Shown one piece after another: positions 49,311 through 61,670 of a stretch of 64,000 nt of DNA (within the stretch, counting starts at the first letter, position 1; every line of letters starts with the position of its first letter). This DNA comes from Ehretia macrophylla (lineage: Eukaryota; Streptophyta; Magnoliopsida; Boraginales; Ehretiaceae), in NCBI GenBank assembly GCA_037974665.1, contig CM075768.1, positions 1,969,501 to 2,033,500 on the forward strand. The letters run 5' to 3'. The translations under genes and the position numbers were made by a program. Under the pieces are notes generated by a model. That model searched no databases. It saw nothing but the letters and a program-made list of their open reading frames with translations, and was not told the origin of the DNA.

Positions 49311-52300
49311 TGTCACGCCCCAACCCGACCCATAGAGGCTAGACTAGGGTATGACCTAAATCATCATTGTTATTTTTCATCCTGAACCGTTTGACTATGA
49401 TTAATGCTTATTAATTAGCCTAGAACTCCAAAAGTTTCTCAGAAAAATGGCAACATGACGGCTGTAATTAAAATATTTGGTTTTCACCTATTCTTTAAAA
49501 ACCACAATTACGAAGTCTCCATTGGTTTACAACTACGATCCTTATTTAATCTTGATCAATACGCTCGTTCTAGTTAAATCAAACTTAAGAACTCAATATA
49601 AGATTATGAACTTAAACCTGACAACTACGTTTCGTTACAATTTGTTTATTAATTTTACCTTACTAGTACCTGTTTATCTATATTGAGACTTACAAGTGAG
49701 TGATTCTATGATTATAATGTAACCCGCCTTAGTTCAATCCTAGTTTGACCTTTGGATACTATTAGAAATAGTTAAACCCGAAACAAGGAAAGGAAATCAT
49801 CAAATAGTCTAAGAGAGTCCGCATGGTTCCTAATTATAACAAACCAAAACAAGGCCCTGAATTACAAGTGGGCCATTTAAATAGGTAGAACAAAAGTCTT
49901 CAGCAATCAAGCCAAACAACTTCAAACGTATGGCCACATTCATGCAACGCAAGCAAGATAACCAAATTACTTCAAGGAATCATCAACAAGCACGTTGTCA
50001 TCAGGCACATTTTCCACTCCTGCTTCACCTGTGACAAAAAGAGGGTGAGTCCTTATGAACTCAGTGAGGGGAGGGAGCAAGTGACAAGGTTTTTGAAATC
50101 CTTTTCCGGTTAACTTGTGAAAACTCCTTTGAAAACATGTCATGTAATATAATTAAGAATGTAAGCATAGTATAAGAATCAAATTGAACGATAGATACAT
50201 TTACCAATCATTTCAAGGATACGGTGAACTTTCGCTCTCAAGATCAATCGGTGAGCATTTGCTCTCAAGATCACTTCCAATAATCATTGTTATAGCCGGC
50301 ACCAATCATCCACTTATCACTCCCAAATGGGTGTACTCTGGATTATACACCAAACTTATGACCTAACTCTCCGAGGAAGTCTAACCCCCAAGCGAGAGAG
50401 GGAATTGGACCATGGTAGTCATGCCAATACACCGATAAGCCCGATGCCACCTCGAGTGACGCAAACGTTACCATGCCAAAATGAAAGGTTGCAACCTTGT
50501 ATGAAATGCACAATTATGTCATTTAATATTTCACATTAGGAGGTCAACAAAGTAGGCTGCCTCCGATCAAGTATATGATCACATTTTGACATATTGGCAC
50601 ATAAGGCATTTTAAGATCATATAATCATTTCATATATCAATTTGAAAGCAATTAAACTTTCACGGGCAGCCAAGTAATCATATTCAAAGTAAGCCATAGA
50701 ATATCTTTTAACAATTATCATTAAGAGGTCAACAAAGCAGGTTGCCTCCGGATACACGTATGATCACATATCGACAAGTAAACATACGAGGCATGCTTTG
50801 ACATGTAAATCCACTTTGTATAACACCTAGAAACATGTGAACATTTAACGGAAAGCCAAGTGACAACTTACAAACAAGTCATATAACTCATTTTAGTTCA
50901 TATACCAAGTGTTAGGGACATACAAGTATGCTACGACACTTTACACAAAACCAGGTGCAAGAATAGTTAATTTATCAACATGCAATAATCAAGAATCATG
51001 TTTAAAGCAATAAAGACAATTCTGGGAAGTCCATTAACATTCCTCAACATCAATTATAAGATACACATGAATGGTTTAGGACTGGAGAACCTACGTATCC
51101 ATTAGGGCTTACAAGAACCGTGCTCGGGTATTGGTTTAATTTGCTACAAACCACAAGAATCACTTAAACCATTTCATGCATACTTAGAGATTATTGGACA
51201 GCCTATTGAATACTCAATTAAGTTCATTTAACCATAGGATAATCACTTAGCAACCATTCATAAGCAATAGGGCCTCAATTTCATGCTTACACATCCGATT
51301 AAGCAAGAATTCGTCATGTAATGAACCTAAGCCATGCATCAACTAATTTAAGCAACCCCAACCAACCACAACAGTCCACAAAATTTCTAATTTCCACAAT
51401 TCCAAGCATTCAACACCTCAAGGTAAAATTACAATAGGATTTAAAGCATATTACCAAGCAAAACCCCACTGCAATAGCCTGTTTTTCCTCATTTGTTTAA
51501 CCAAGCAAATAACCTCCAAATTCAGTTAATAACATTTCAAATCGAAGCTTAATGAGTGCTTTAAATTAGGAACAAACCTCGTTGCATTTCAAGTTCGGAC
51601 TTAGAAGTTATGACCAAAACCGTGAGACCATGCAAAATTGTCTAGTTTCATACACATTTTGATATTTTCCATTTTGGGAGTTTTAAACTCAGAATTAGCC
51701 TTAGCCTATTTCTACAAGATATGTTCAAAAATGAAAACTATTGTGTCTCACCAAATTTCATGCATTTTTAACATCGTTTGCTAGGCCAAAAATATTTTAT
51801 TATACACGGACAGAGAGCCGCCAGAAAAATATCACTTCTAGTCTCAAGGTTTCTAGCAATTTCCAAGTCATGCAAGAGTAGATATGCTCATATACACACA
51901 TGAACATGAAATTCAAAAGTAAATACAGCCATATAAGAGCATGCATGTGAGTTTTTGAAGTATTTGAAAAGATTTAACCCTCACCTCTTTGAAGACTTAG
52001 CAAAAAATGCACGAAATCCTTGTTTTTGAGCCTTGAAGGTGCCAAATCCTTCCTACTCCTAGCTTGGTCGAATGGTAGCTTGTTTTTCCTTAAATCCTAG
52101 TCTAGTTAGCAAGTGTCGAAGGTATGCATGTGCTCAAAACCAAAAGAGGAAGAAGATGAACCATAAAACTTACATTTGGCCGAAATAGTGAGCTATTTTG
52201 AGGGATTTGAGTGTTCTTGTTTGGCTTGCTTGTTATGGCCGATTGCTCAAGTGTCCTAGAGAGTAAGCTTGAGTCTTGGAAGCTCAAGAGAGAGCTAGAC

Positions 52301-53274
52301 CCGAAATGGGGAGAGAATGAGAGAGTTGAGGGGAAAAAATGAGAGTATGAAGTGTTTGTTGAGTGTTTGCATGTGTGTATCGGCCTAGCATGCTTAGAAT
52401 CTGAATTTTTTGTGTCATCTAGTGTATTTTTGAATTGTGGTGGTGTGTTGGGTGAGTAGGCCGAGAAAGTGAAGTTTGGGTAGTGTGTAAGAATAGTGTT
52501 TGTCCTTTGTGTTGTCATAGGAATGTTTTGGTAACATGAAAAGTGCCTAGGATATAGTAAAGCATGTGTAGGACATAAAATAATTGTGCAAAGCTGGCCC
52601 AAATGGCCTTGACATGGCCGGCCAAAGCATGCTAAAATGGATCATTTTTGTGTTGTCTTTTTTTTTTTTTTGTATAATGGTGCATTATATTATTAGTGAT
52701 TATAGGTTTTAGTGTGCATGGGTTTTGGGTGAGAATAAAGATTGTTTAGGGCTTGGTGAGTTTTTTTTTTGTCCTTTAGTGGATTGACTTAGGATTAAAA
52801 TATTGCTAGTGGAGTTTGTAGGATTATTTTATGGTCTAGTGTTTTGTGTAGAAATCTTTATTGATTAGCGCGCAGGCACGCATTCTTATGGTTAAGGCAC
52901 GTACTACGAGGTAAGGCATTTACTTCTAGATAAATACACGCAACCCTAGGTGAATGCACGTAAACCAATGCGGGGCACGTAATTCAATGCAATACATGTA
53001 AATCAAGGTACGACTCTTATATCTAGGTTAAGGCACGTAGTTCAAGGTTAGTGCACAAAAATTGAGGTATCACACGTAAATCGATGTCATGGCACGTATA
53101 TCTAGGTATCGAACGTAAGTTAAGAATTAGGGCACACGATTCTAGGTCAAGGCACGTATGACGAGGCATACACGAAAACCAAGACAAAGCACGTAATCCA
53201 GGTTTGGTCTTATAATTCTAGGTCTAAGGCACGCAAATTGAGGTAAGACACGTTATTTGGGGTCGGGCCTCACA
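49311..53274 (-). repeat. 5' LTR of element E
   Basis: TGTCACGCCCC...GGGCCTCACA, 3964 bp and uninterrupted, so it supplies the empty site for D. The core hairpin lies near 50044-50062, with sense arms GAGTTC and GGACTC pairing through one G.U. A 166-codon sense frame (52102-52602) is open here, but indels break it in the other LTR. Confidence 0.93.
52874..53274 (-). repeat. Degenerate short tandem array at LTR end (E 5' LTR)
   Basis: Same GGCACGTAAATCGAGGT-type units as at 45984-46384, with independent base changes. Confidence 0.7.
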
Positions 53275-54886
53275 AAGATAGCAATAAAGGTTGAATCCGG
53301 AGATGTGAACACATCACCCCAACCTGAGTCAACTCTAGTCTCCAATAGCTAACTTCCTCAAGCGCCTCCCATTTCTTAATTGCCAAACAAGCAATACCTG
53401 CCTTTCGGCTATAAGAATCGACTACAACATTTGCCTTCCCAGGCAAATAATTGATAGAACAATTATAATCTCCAATAAGTTCTATCCACCTCCGTTGATG
53501 CATATTCAACTCCTTCTATAAGAACAAGTACTTCAGACTTTTGTGATCAGTGAAAATCTCGAACTTACTGCCCCACAAATAATGATGCCACTTTTTCAGT
53601 GTGAATAAAACTGCTGCCAACTCAAGATCAAGAGTCAGATAATTAACCTCATATGGATTTAACTTTCTAAAAGCATATGCGATAACCTGACCATTCTGCA
53701 TAAGTACGCAACCCAAGCCCTCCTTGGATGCATCGCTATAAATGACCATATTATCGGTTCCCTCTGGCAGAACAAGTACTGGAGCAGTAGTCAATCTCTT
53801 TTTCAACTCCTGGAACCCACTCTCACACTTCTTATCCCAAGTAAAGTTGGTTCATTTCTGAGTTAACTTAGAAAGTGGCCTTGCGATCTTAGAAAAGTCT
53901 TTCACAAACCTGCTGTAATAACTTGTCAAACCAAGGAAGCTACGAACCTCCAAAATATTCTCCGGCCTTTTCCAAGACATCATTACTTCAATCTTAGTGG
54001 GATCTACTGAAATACCATTCTGTATAATCACATGGCCAAGAAAAGATATTCGTTGTAGCCAGAATTCATATTTGCTAAACTTTGCAAACAATTGATGCTC
54101 CTGAAGTTTCTATAGGACAAGTTGCAGATGTTGCTCATGCTCCGATTCAGTCTTAGAATATACCAAGATATCATCAATAAAGATTACCACGAACTAGTCC
54201 AAGTACAGCTGAAAGACTCGATACATAAGATCCATGAATGTTGCTGGTGCATTAGTTAGTCCAAAGGGCATAACTACAAATTCATAATGCCCGTACCGAG
54301 TCCTAAAAGCAGACTTTGGAACATCCTTCGTACGAATCTGAAGATGATAATACCCCTGCCTCAAGTTAAACTTAAAGTAGACTTTGGCTCCCTGAAGTTG
54401 ATCAAACAACTCATCAATCAGTGGAAAAGGATACTTGTTCTTGATGGTCACCTGATTCAAACCACGATAATCGATACATAATCTCAAGGTACCATCCTTC
54501 TTCTTCACAAACAAAACAAGTGCTCCCCAAGGTGAAGAACTCTGCTGAATGAAACCCTTCTCTAATAACTCTTGCAATTGAGTTTTCAGCACTTTAAGCT
54601 CAGCTGGTGCCATCCGGTACGTTGATTTAGAAATAGGTTGAGTACCGGGAATAAAATTAATCACAAACTCAATATCTCTCTCTGGCAGCAATCCTGATAA
54701 CTTCTCGGGAAATACATTGGGATATTCTTGAATTATTGGAACTTCCTCCAACTTTAGCTTATCAGATGGCTTGTTGATCAAATAAGCTAGATACCCTGAA
54801 CACCCCCTACTCACTAACTTAATAGCTTTAGTTGATGAGATAATAAAACTCGTCTTAGCATCCCGATTCCCCTCTACCTCAATCAC
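53275..54886 (-). pseudogene. RNase H and RT, element C'
   Basis: RNase [27 protein letters not shown] (53516-53806), then the tail where VADALSR reads [39 protein letters not shown] and FIDDILVYS are legible. The first catalytic Asp is lost, since KFDLRQGYY reads KFNLRQGYY. Stops lie near 54194, 54110, 53852 and 53513. It continues integrase 33914-35397 across element E. Confidence 0.88.
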
Positions 54887-55483
54887 TGGCTATTCTGACA
54901 ACCGAAACTTTACTACCTTTGTTCTACAATTTAACTGAGCATCATACTTAGAAAGCCAGTCCATACCCAAGATAACATCATACCCCTGAATAGGAAATAA
55001 AATAAGGTCCGAAGGAAAATCCTAACCCTTAACATGTATTTTACAATCTTTACATATTAAGCCAGTCACATATTTATCAGTCAAAGAAGTATTAATCTCA
55101 ACCGCATAAGGTAATATTTTAGGTCGCATATTAACACGTTGCACACAAGTAGGTGTAATGAAAGAATATGTAGCACCAGAATCAATCAACACTTTAACAA
55201 GTTGATTGAGTATAAGAAAGTTACCTTCCACAACCGCTACTGCCTTAGGTATCTCCTCCAAGTCTACTTCGTAGGCCTGAGCCTGAACCCACTGTTGGTG
55301 AGATGCACTGCCCGCAGGTCTACCCTGATAACCCTAGGTCATTGGCTGACCCTCAGACCTCTAATATTTGGGACAGTCCCTGACCCGGTGTTGGTTGCTG
55401 CCGCAACCCAAACATGTCCCCTCCTTCACCCGTTAGTCGGCCTCCAAATGGCCCTTACGCTTACAATAAGCACAATGCGGTAA
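54887..55483 (-). pseudogene. Protease and zinc knuckles, element C'
   Basis: LIDSGATYSFITP at about 55160-55200 is the protease active site, with DSG intact. VILGMDWLSKYDAQL follows downstream. Upstream, CLGCGSNQHRVRDC is an intact knuckle, while the first knuckle ends in a stop in place of its last Cys. Stops near 55021 and 54890 break the frame. Confidence 0.85.
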
Positions 55484-56503
55484 CGGAGCACTAATACTGC
55501 ATCCTGAAGAACCAGAAGCTGAATATGCAGTTGTACCAGCCTGTTGTTGAGGTATTGCAACACTAGGCCTGTAATGACCCTGAGACTGGGCTGGCCTATA
55601 CTGTGACTGCGTCTGATAGGATCCATGTTGAAACTGGGGTCTGAAGAACCCCTACTACCCCTGAGGTCTAAAAAAACCCTGCTGCACAGAAGGCCTATAA
55701 CCAACTTGCTGACTCTGAGGCTGATACGGCCTCTTGCTGGCCTGACTAGAAACAACATGTTCCCCTTTCCTCTTCTCAAACCTAGAAGCCGCATTAAAGG
55801 CCTCTGAAAATTTATCGTACTGTTTCAAGGTCATTGCATCCTGAATCTCGAGCCTTAGACCCAAAATGAACCTCCGAGTCTTTTGTTCCTAATCTACCAC
55901 AAACTCCGGTGCATACCGGGACAGCCTAGTAAAGTTGGCCTCATACTGGGCCACTGTGGAACTACCCTGAATCAGAGATGTGAACTCCGCCTCTCTATGT
56001 TCACGCACAATCCTGGGAATATACTTGACCCGAAATGCCTTAAGAAAAGTATCCTAGACATAAGGAGCACCCCGTGCTTCCCAATCAGATCTCACCGTAC
56101 GCCACCACTATTCAGCCTCATCATCAAACATATACACCGCAAAGGTGACATTCCTCTCATCTGTATAACCAAGGGGGTCAAATATTTTCTCCACTTTGTT
56201 GATCCAAGACTCATCTTTCCGATCGTCAGGTTCACCCTGGAACCTCGGTGAAAAATACCCAATAAATTCCTTCAGTAGACTACCTCCCCAGTAACCTTCT
56301 TGAGCATTCTATAACTGAGTCTGCACATTATGTGCCTGAGTAGCTTGCCCTGCTAAGATCTGAGACTGCCCTGCAATAACCACAGTCATTCTGTCCATAG
56401 CTATAGCCAGACGATCATACCCCTGATCACGGCCCGGTGTCGCATTCCTCGGTTCCGCATTAACTTCCTCAGGCCTACCATGTGTTCTTGGTCGCCCAGC
56501 CAT
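55484..56503 (-). pseudogene. Gag of element C'
   Basis: It starts at the ATG complementary to 56501-56503 (MAGRPRTHGRPEEV) and continues IAMDRMTVVIAGQSQIL. The core and MGLRLEIQDAMTLKQYDKF (55655-55864) are legible. Stops near 56309 and 55890 interrupt it. Close to the Gag of C. Confidence 0.83.
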
Positions 56504-56553
56504 TCTACTATCAAAGAGTTAGCACAGGTTATAACACATAGACAGGCTGTAGA

Positions 56554-58962
56554 TGTGACGCCCGAGATCTTAGCCATACATTTATTTTCTGTTGCATCCA
56601 CTATTTGCATATTTCTTTTGTGATTTATTTGTTGTCTTCTTAGACTACTATTCATTCCATTTTTCAACTGCTTAATTACTTTGAAATAGCATTTTTCATA
56701 AATCATGTTAATTGTTATAGGAATGAGAAAAATGTGCATTTGAGCTAAAAGGGTTAGGGCGCCTGTTTGGAAAATGATTTATTAGAACTAATGAATAGTG
56801 TTACATAACTAAACTATGTGTTTTGATTAGCTAACAATAATTTGCGCCATTAGACTTATTTTAAAGCCAACTAGGCTCATTTTAGTAGACCTTATTCTCA
56901 CCCAACTTGACCCCACCCTTTATATTGCTCAACATAACACATTATAACGAATAAAAACAAAAAAAAAAAGATGAACAAAAGCTAATTTGCACTGTAACAA
57001 ACCCGATAGCCCTTGGGTGTAGAAGGAAAGATTTCTGGCTCATCAAATCCTCATTTCAAGCCAAGCCAAGCTAGGTGCAAGTACTTTAGGGTGTCTACTG
57101 GCCTTCTACGAGTACCTATGTGCTTGGGTGAGGGATTTCATACCTATTTTTGCATTTGAAAAATGTGACAACTTTCTTGAATTCTTAGATTTGCTATCAA
57201 ATGCTTATGCAATGCTTAAATATGCTTATGTATGTTGTATATAAGTAGTAGAGACCTTATTTATGCTATTGTTTTGTAGTTTAAACGGTTGAAATTGCTC
57301 GTTGATTATATGGCATGAATAGTGATAAGAAAACTAGGGTTTTGTGAAATCGGACCTCATAGCTTGAATCAAAGGATCTAATAGATGCAAATGAAGGTAG
57401 TGTAAAGGTCCCGTAGTGTTTAATTGCTCGTAACCTAACAAAAGCATGAGATATGCGACTTTTTAAAAGGGGTTTTGGGGCTATAGCGAATCTGGGTAAA
57501 GTTGGGCTTCACCTTTGGTAACCCTACTCTATGTAGACTCTAAATATGCTTTGTTAGCTTCCATTGAAGTCTCGGGTGAGGTACGTGTAGTACAAAGTCA
57601 AAAGAAGGAATTTGGGGCTTTTGTACTAAATGCGGGAATTTGGGTGACTTCGAGGGTCCTAAGGGTGCCTAAGAGATTAACTTGAAACATGGAATAGGCT
57701 GCTTACTAACCTAGAACCATAACATGAGTTTGGGAGGAAAACGGGTTGGGTTACAAAGGGGTTTAAGTACAAACTCATTTGTCTCATGCTTCTAAGACCT
57801 TGTCATGACTCCTTGAGTGCTTAAAGGTCTTTACAAGATGTTCGGGAGCTTTTGGTATAGTTCTATGTGAATCTTGATTATGCCCCTTTGTAATCGCTTA
57901 GTTATCTATATGCTACTACTTCTATTATAACTGTTCTGAGATCAACCTACTTTGTTGATCCTCCTATGTGTTATTGCTTCCATTATTGATATTATATTGC
58001 CATTGATAAGTGCATTGCATAGTGGTTGCGCAACCATAGTGTCAGGGGCAGATGAGTTGAATATCGACTGGACGGTGGTGGGCTTGCAAGTCGATATTCG
58101 ATCCCGTGCCCTATCCCCTCACTCGCCTGGTCCGGGGATTGTCAGGGGGTGTTGGGTCGTAGGATTTTTAGGGTACATCCGGTGTACACCCACTAGAGTA
58201 TTTGGGGATTTTTCGGCACATTGCTCATGGTTCGTGGCTCGTGGTACGTGATCAAAGACAAGAGAATTCTGGAGTGTTGGGGTTAAGTGTATCGTATTCT
58301 TTGATATGTGTGGTTATTTATTGTTCAAATGTACTTCACTTGTCTTTCTTGCTTAACTGTTATAATTGTTGCATTGCACGTCCCAGGTAGTCTTTATCCC
58401 TCGTTGGGCTATTGTGGTTGCTCATACCTCGCTAACATGTTTCAGGAGACGCTATGGTTGAACCCCAGCTTGATTTGGTTGAGCGTGAAGAACAGGAGGT
58501 CCAGACTGATCCATTACCTTAGTTGTAGTGTCTAATTGCTTGAGATGGATTTATGGTTCTTGTAGTTATATGGAGATCTTGTTTATTCTACTTTATGTCC
58601 TATTTTGTAGCCTAAATGGTTATGTACGTATTGGTGTAGTCGTAAGCTGGAACCTAGATGCTTATGGTAGAAGATGTTGAACTATGGCATGTAATAACTT
58701 ATATTTTGCTCTTAGCTACTTTGCATGTGTGGGGGTGAATGACTGGTTGAATGGTCATCTTTAATTTTCTAAGAATGTTTAAATGCTATCATGGAGTGGC
58801 ATGATAAGCGGTTTTGTAAAGAAGTTGTCTTGTGAATGCATGCTTGTATGTGTTTAAGCTGGTTCTATTGCTTAGGGCTTGGATGGCCTTGAAGCTAAGT
58901 TTTAATTAGAAATGGAATTCCTATTGTTGTGTCGCTTGAATTGTATGTTTATAGGTTTTCAG
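56554..58962 (+). repeat. 5' LTR of F, left piece
   Basis: It starts TGTGACGCCCGAGATC and is cut by solo LTR G after TTCAG (58958-58962). The core motif CCCTCGTTGGGC...GTTTCAGG is at 58398-58446. Frames such as 57952-58251 are LTR sequence. Confidence 0.87.
57940..57960 (+). promoter_or_regulatory. CTACTTT-loop hairpin (F), perfect 7-bp stem
   Basis: GATCAAC (57940-57946) and GTTGATC (57954-57960) are exact reverse complements around CTACTTT. The loop equals that of K, C, E and B1 while the stem differs. Confidence 0.68.
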
Positions 58963-60038
58963 TGTCACGCCCCAACTCGACCCCCCTTAAGATCAGTTAG
59001 GATGCAACGGAATTTCGGCAGTATAACGACAGTAACATGGATACCAAGGCTCTAAACCAACCCCTTTAGCGACATATAACCAAATCTAAAGAACAACAAC
59101 TTCACCATTGTTTCAACAACATAAAATACAACCATTTCCATACATTAAACAACCATTCATCAGTTCATTCATAAGTTATACGCCTCCGTTCCAACATCAC
59201 TCATAGGACATATCATACTTTGGAAAAATAGGTTATAACTAGTCTAGCAATCTAATCATGTTCAAAAGAAAGACTACTAAACTAGAACTATATAAGTCTT
59301 TAACTTTAAGTAAGTTATACAATACATCATACTACAAAACTAAGACAAACTCATGGATATGACTCCGGCACATAAGACTCCTCCACAGAAGGCACATACT
59401 CAGCTTCCTAAGGAATGTACACAAAGTCTGGCTCAGTAACACCTGAATGCAGAAAATGAATGAGAGTGAGCTTATATAAAACAAGTTTAGTGAGGATTCG
59501 ATAAATCTTTTGAAAAACATTTACTATACTCCTTGGAATTCATCCTTTGAGCAGTAAACATACCATAGACAGTTGTAACAAAACAAATATTGTAATAACA
59601 GTAATCAAACAATAAGGATACGATACACTTGTTGATGAAGCTTCATACACCGTTCAATGCTCACCGACTCTCCAAACCCAATGATACAATCATGAGGTAC
59701 CTTTTCTAGACCCACACTCCATGACCTCTCTGCCCATGCGAGATAGAGGTTTAGCTATGATAACTATGCCCGCAGCCCAGGATGCCTCCCGAGGTGACAC
59801 AACATTATCATAGCTCACAACAATAGCAATTGACTCTATACTTCCGAGAGATCAGCAATGAAAGTGCCCGATCCCGGAGATCAATAAAAATCAACAATAA
59901 ATTAACAATGTAACACCTCGGATTAACCCCGAGCGCGCTACTAAGTAGGTACTGTCCACTTTGGTTATACCCCGGATTAACCCCGAGCGTGCTCCTCACG
60001 GTTTAGTCATTTCAACAATCAATAATTATTCTTTTCTC

Positions 60039-60074
60039 GGGAGGACAACAAAAGTAGGTTGCCTATCTCCCGGC
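60039..60074 (-). promoter_or_regulatory. CTACTTT-type hairpin with extended stem (G)
   Basis: Plus-strand CGGGAG and CTCCCG enclose an inner GGaCAAC / GTTGcC stem around AAAAGTAG. A second copy (GGTTAG / CTAACTT, loop with CAAAGTAGG) follows at 60151-60180. Confidence 0.58.
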
Positions 60075-61670
60075 ATCATCAATCAGTTAATAACATCTCA
60101 ACAACATAACATCAAGTAATCAATTAAACAACTAAACAAATAAACAACAAGGTTAGATAACAAAGTAGGCCACCTAACTTAACATGCATTGGAACATACA
60201 TTCAACCCCGATCCCAATCAACAACAATCCAAGAATCAACTACTCAAACACTACCCAAACAACCCAAGACAATATATCAACATTTTAAAGAAAGGCTACA
60301 CAAATTTCTAAAAGTCATAACTCGCAATCTAGTAACCGGATACCCTCCAAACCACTTTCTATCACTCACCCACACATACAACTACATTAGTCCCATCAAA
60401 ACCCGACCAAAAGCCACAAAAGAAGCCCAACACCCCTAATTGTCCAATGCATGGCTGAATTTTTCGGACTTTTGCCCCAACATCCAAATCAAAAATTCAG
60501 CATTACAACATTACTACCCCGCAATTAACAAACTTTTAGAAGCTATCACCAACCACATCCAACCACAACAACTCCATTTAATCAAGAATCAAGCCAACAA
60601 CTCAACTTTAATACCTTAAAAATAAAAATACATTATACAACCGTTCAAAACTTATATAAACACATATAAATGATCCTTAGCATCCACTGAGCAATAGTCT
60701 AACAACAGTTTAACATTTCATCAGATAAAAATACAATTATATGAAAATGACATAAAATAGCATTTTGAGATCTAGAATTTTTCTCTCACCTTTGATGTTA
60801 TGTGTGTGCAATAGGTGCCCAACAAGTGAAATCAAGCTTTGAATGACTCAATTCGGCTTTGAAATGTAAAATCTATGAGAAAAATACTTTGAAAAACCTT
60901 GAAAATGCCTTCTTTCTTCTCCCTCATGAAGCCACGGTTTTTGATGTGTTTTGTGGTGCTTTGGCTGATATTTGAGTATATATTAAGTTAAGTAATAAGT
61001 CAATGCAAAAAGAATTGGTCAAAGTTGAAACTAGTTTTGTATTTTTTAGTATTTTAGTTGTTTTTAGACTATTTTTAGTATATTGCTCACAAATATATGC
61101 ACTTAACACTTAGACTATTTTTAGTAGCATATTTTTAGTTGACAAGGAGTTCCACATGCATACATTTACACCCGACTCGAGTAAAAAACTCGGTTTTTGC
61201 AAAAGAAAATGAAAAGTTATATTATTTGTTTTCAAATGTCTTTTAAATGCATTTTTCAATTGTGCCATTTTATAAATATTTAAAATGAAATATAATTTGT
61301 ATTTAATATATACTAGGTCAATGAAAGTCAACGCAAGAATCGGGTTTAGAAGAAATCACTATTTGGCTAAAAAATGCTACTTTTTCGCCCGAAAAGTCTA
61401 TTTTAAATTCCTAATCTGTTTCAGAAATAATTTATAGTAAATCATGGGTCTTTTAATAATGTAGGAATAGTTTTTAAAATGTTTAAAAGACTATTTTAAA
61501 AAATTTAGCAAAAGGGTCTTCAAATGCTATTTAATGGCACTTTAAATGAAATTTTCTCCAAAAATGTTTATGAAAAGTTTATGAATGCACATATATCATG
61601 TAACAGGAGTAGTATTTAAATAAACCTAGTTTGGTCAAATAATATAAAAAGTCAAAGTCAAAGGAGACCA

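Larger units (their letters stand above)
35398..53274 (-). mobile_element. Element E: non-autonomous LTR element with giant LTRs
   Basis: Two LTRs of about 3.95 kb surround only 2.9 kb of internal sequence (46385-49310). A primer site and polypurine tract fix a minus orientation. Flanks are GAGAT and AAGAT (one mismatch), and the interrupted pol of C' resumes in register. No gag-pol motif was found inside, so it fits the LARD class. Element D sits in the 3' LTR. By eye the first 210 bp of the two LTRs differ at roughly 6% of sites. Confidence 0.88.

Noticed and set aside
52102..52602. 166-codon frame on the sense strand of the E 5' LTR
   Set aside because: The matching part of the other LTR (45415-45795 and 38182-38347) has indels that change the frame, no known domain is visible, and the translation is low-complexity Ser/Thr/Pro-rich.
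57952..58535. Overlapping 60-100 codon plus-strand frames with hydrophobic starts
   Set aside because: They lie wholly inside the LTR of F and coincide with its conserved regulatory blocks; no homologous protein is recognisable.
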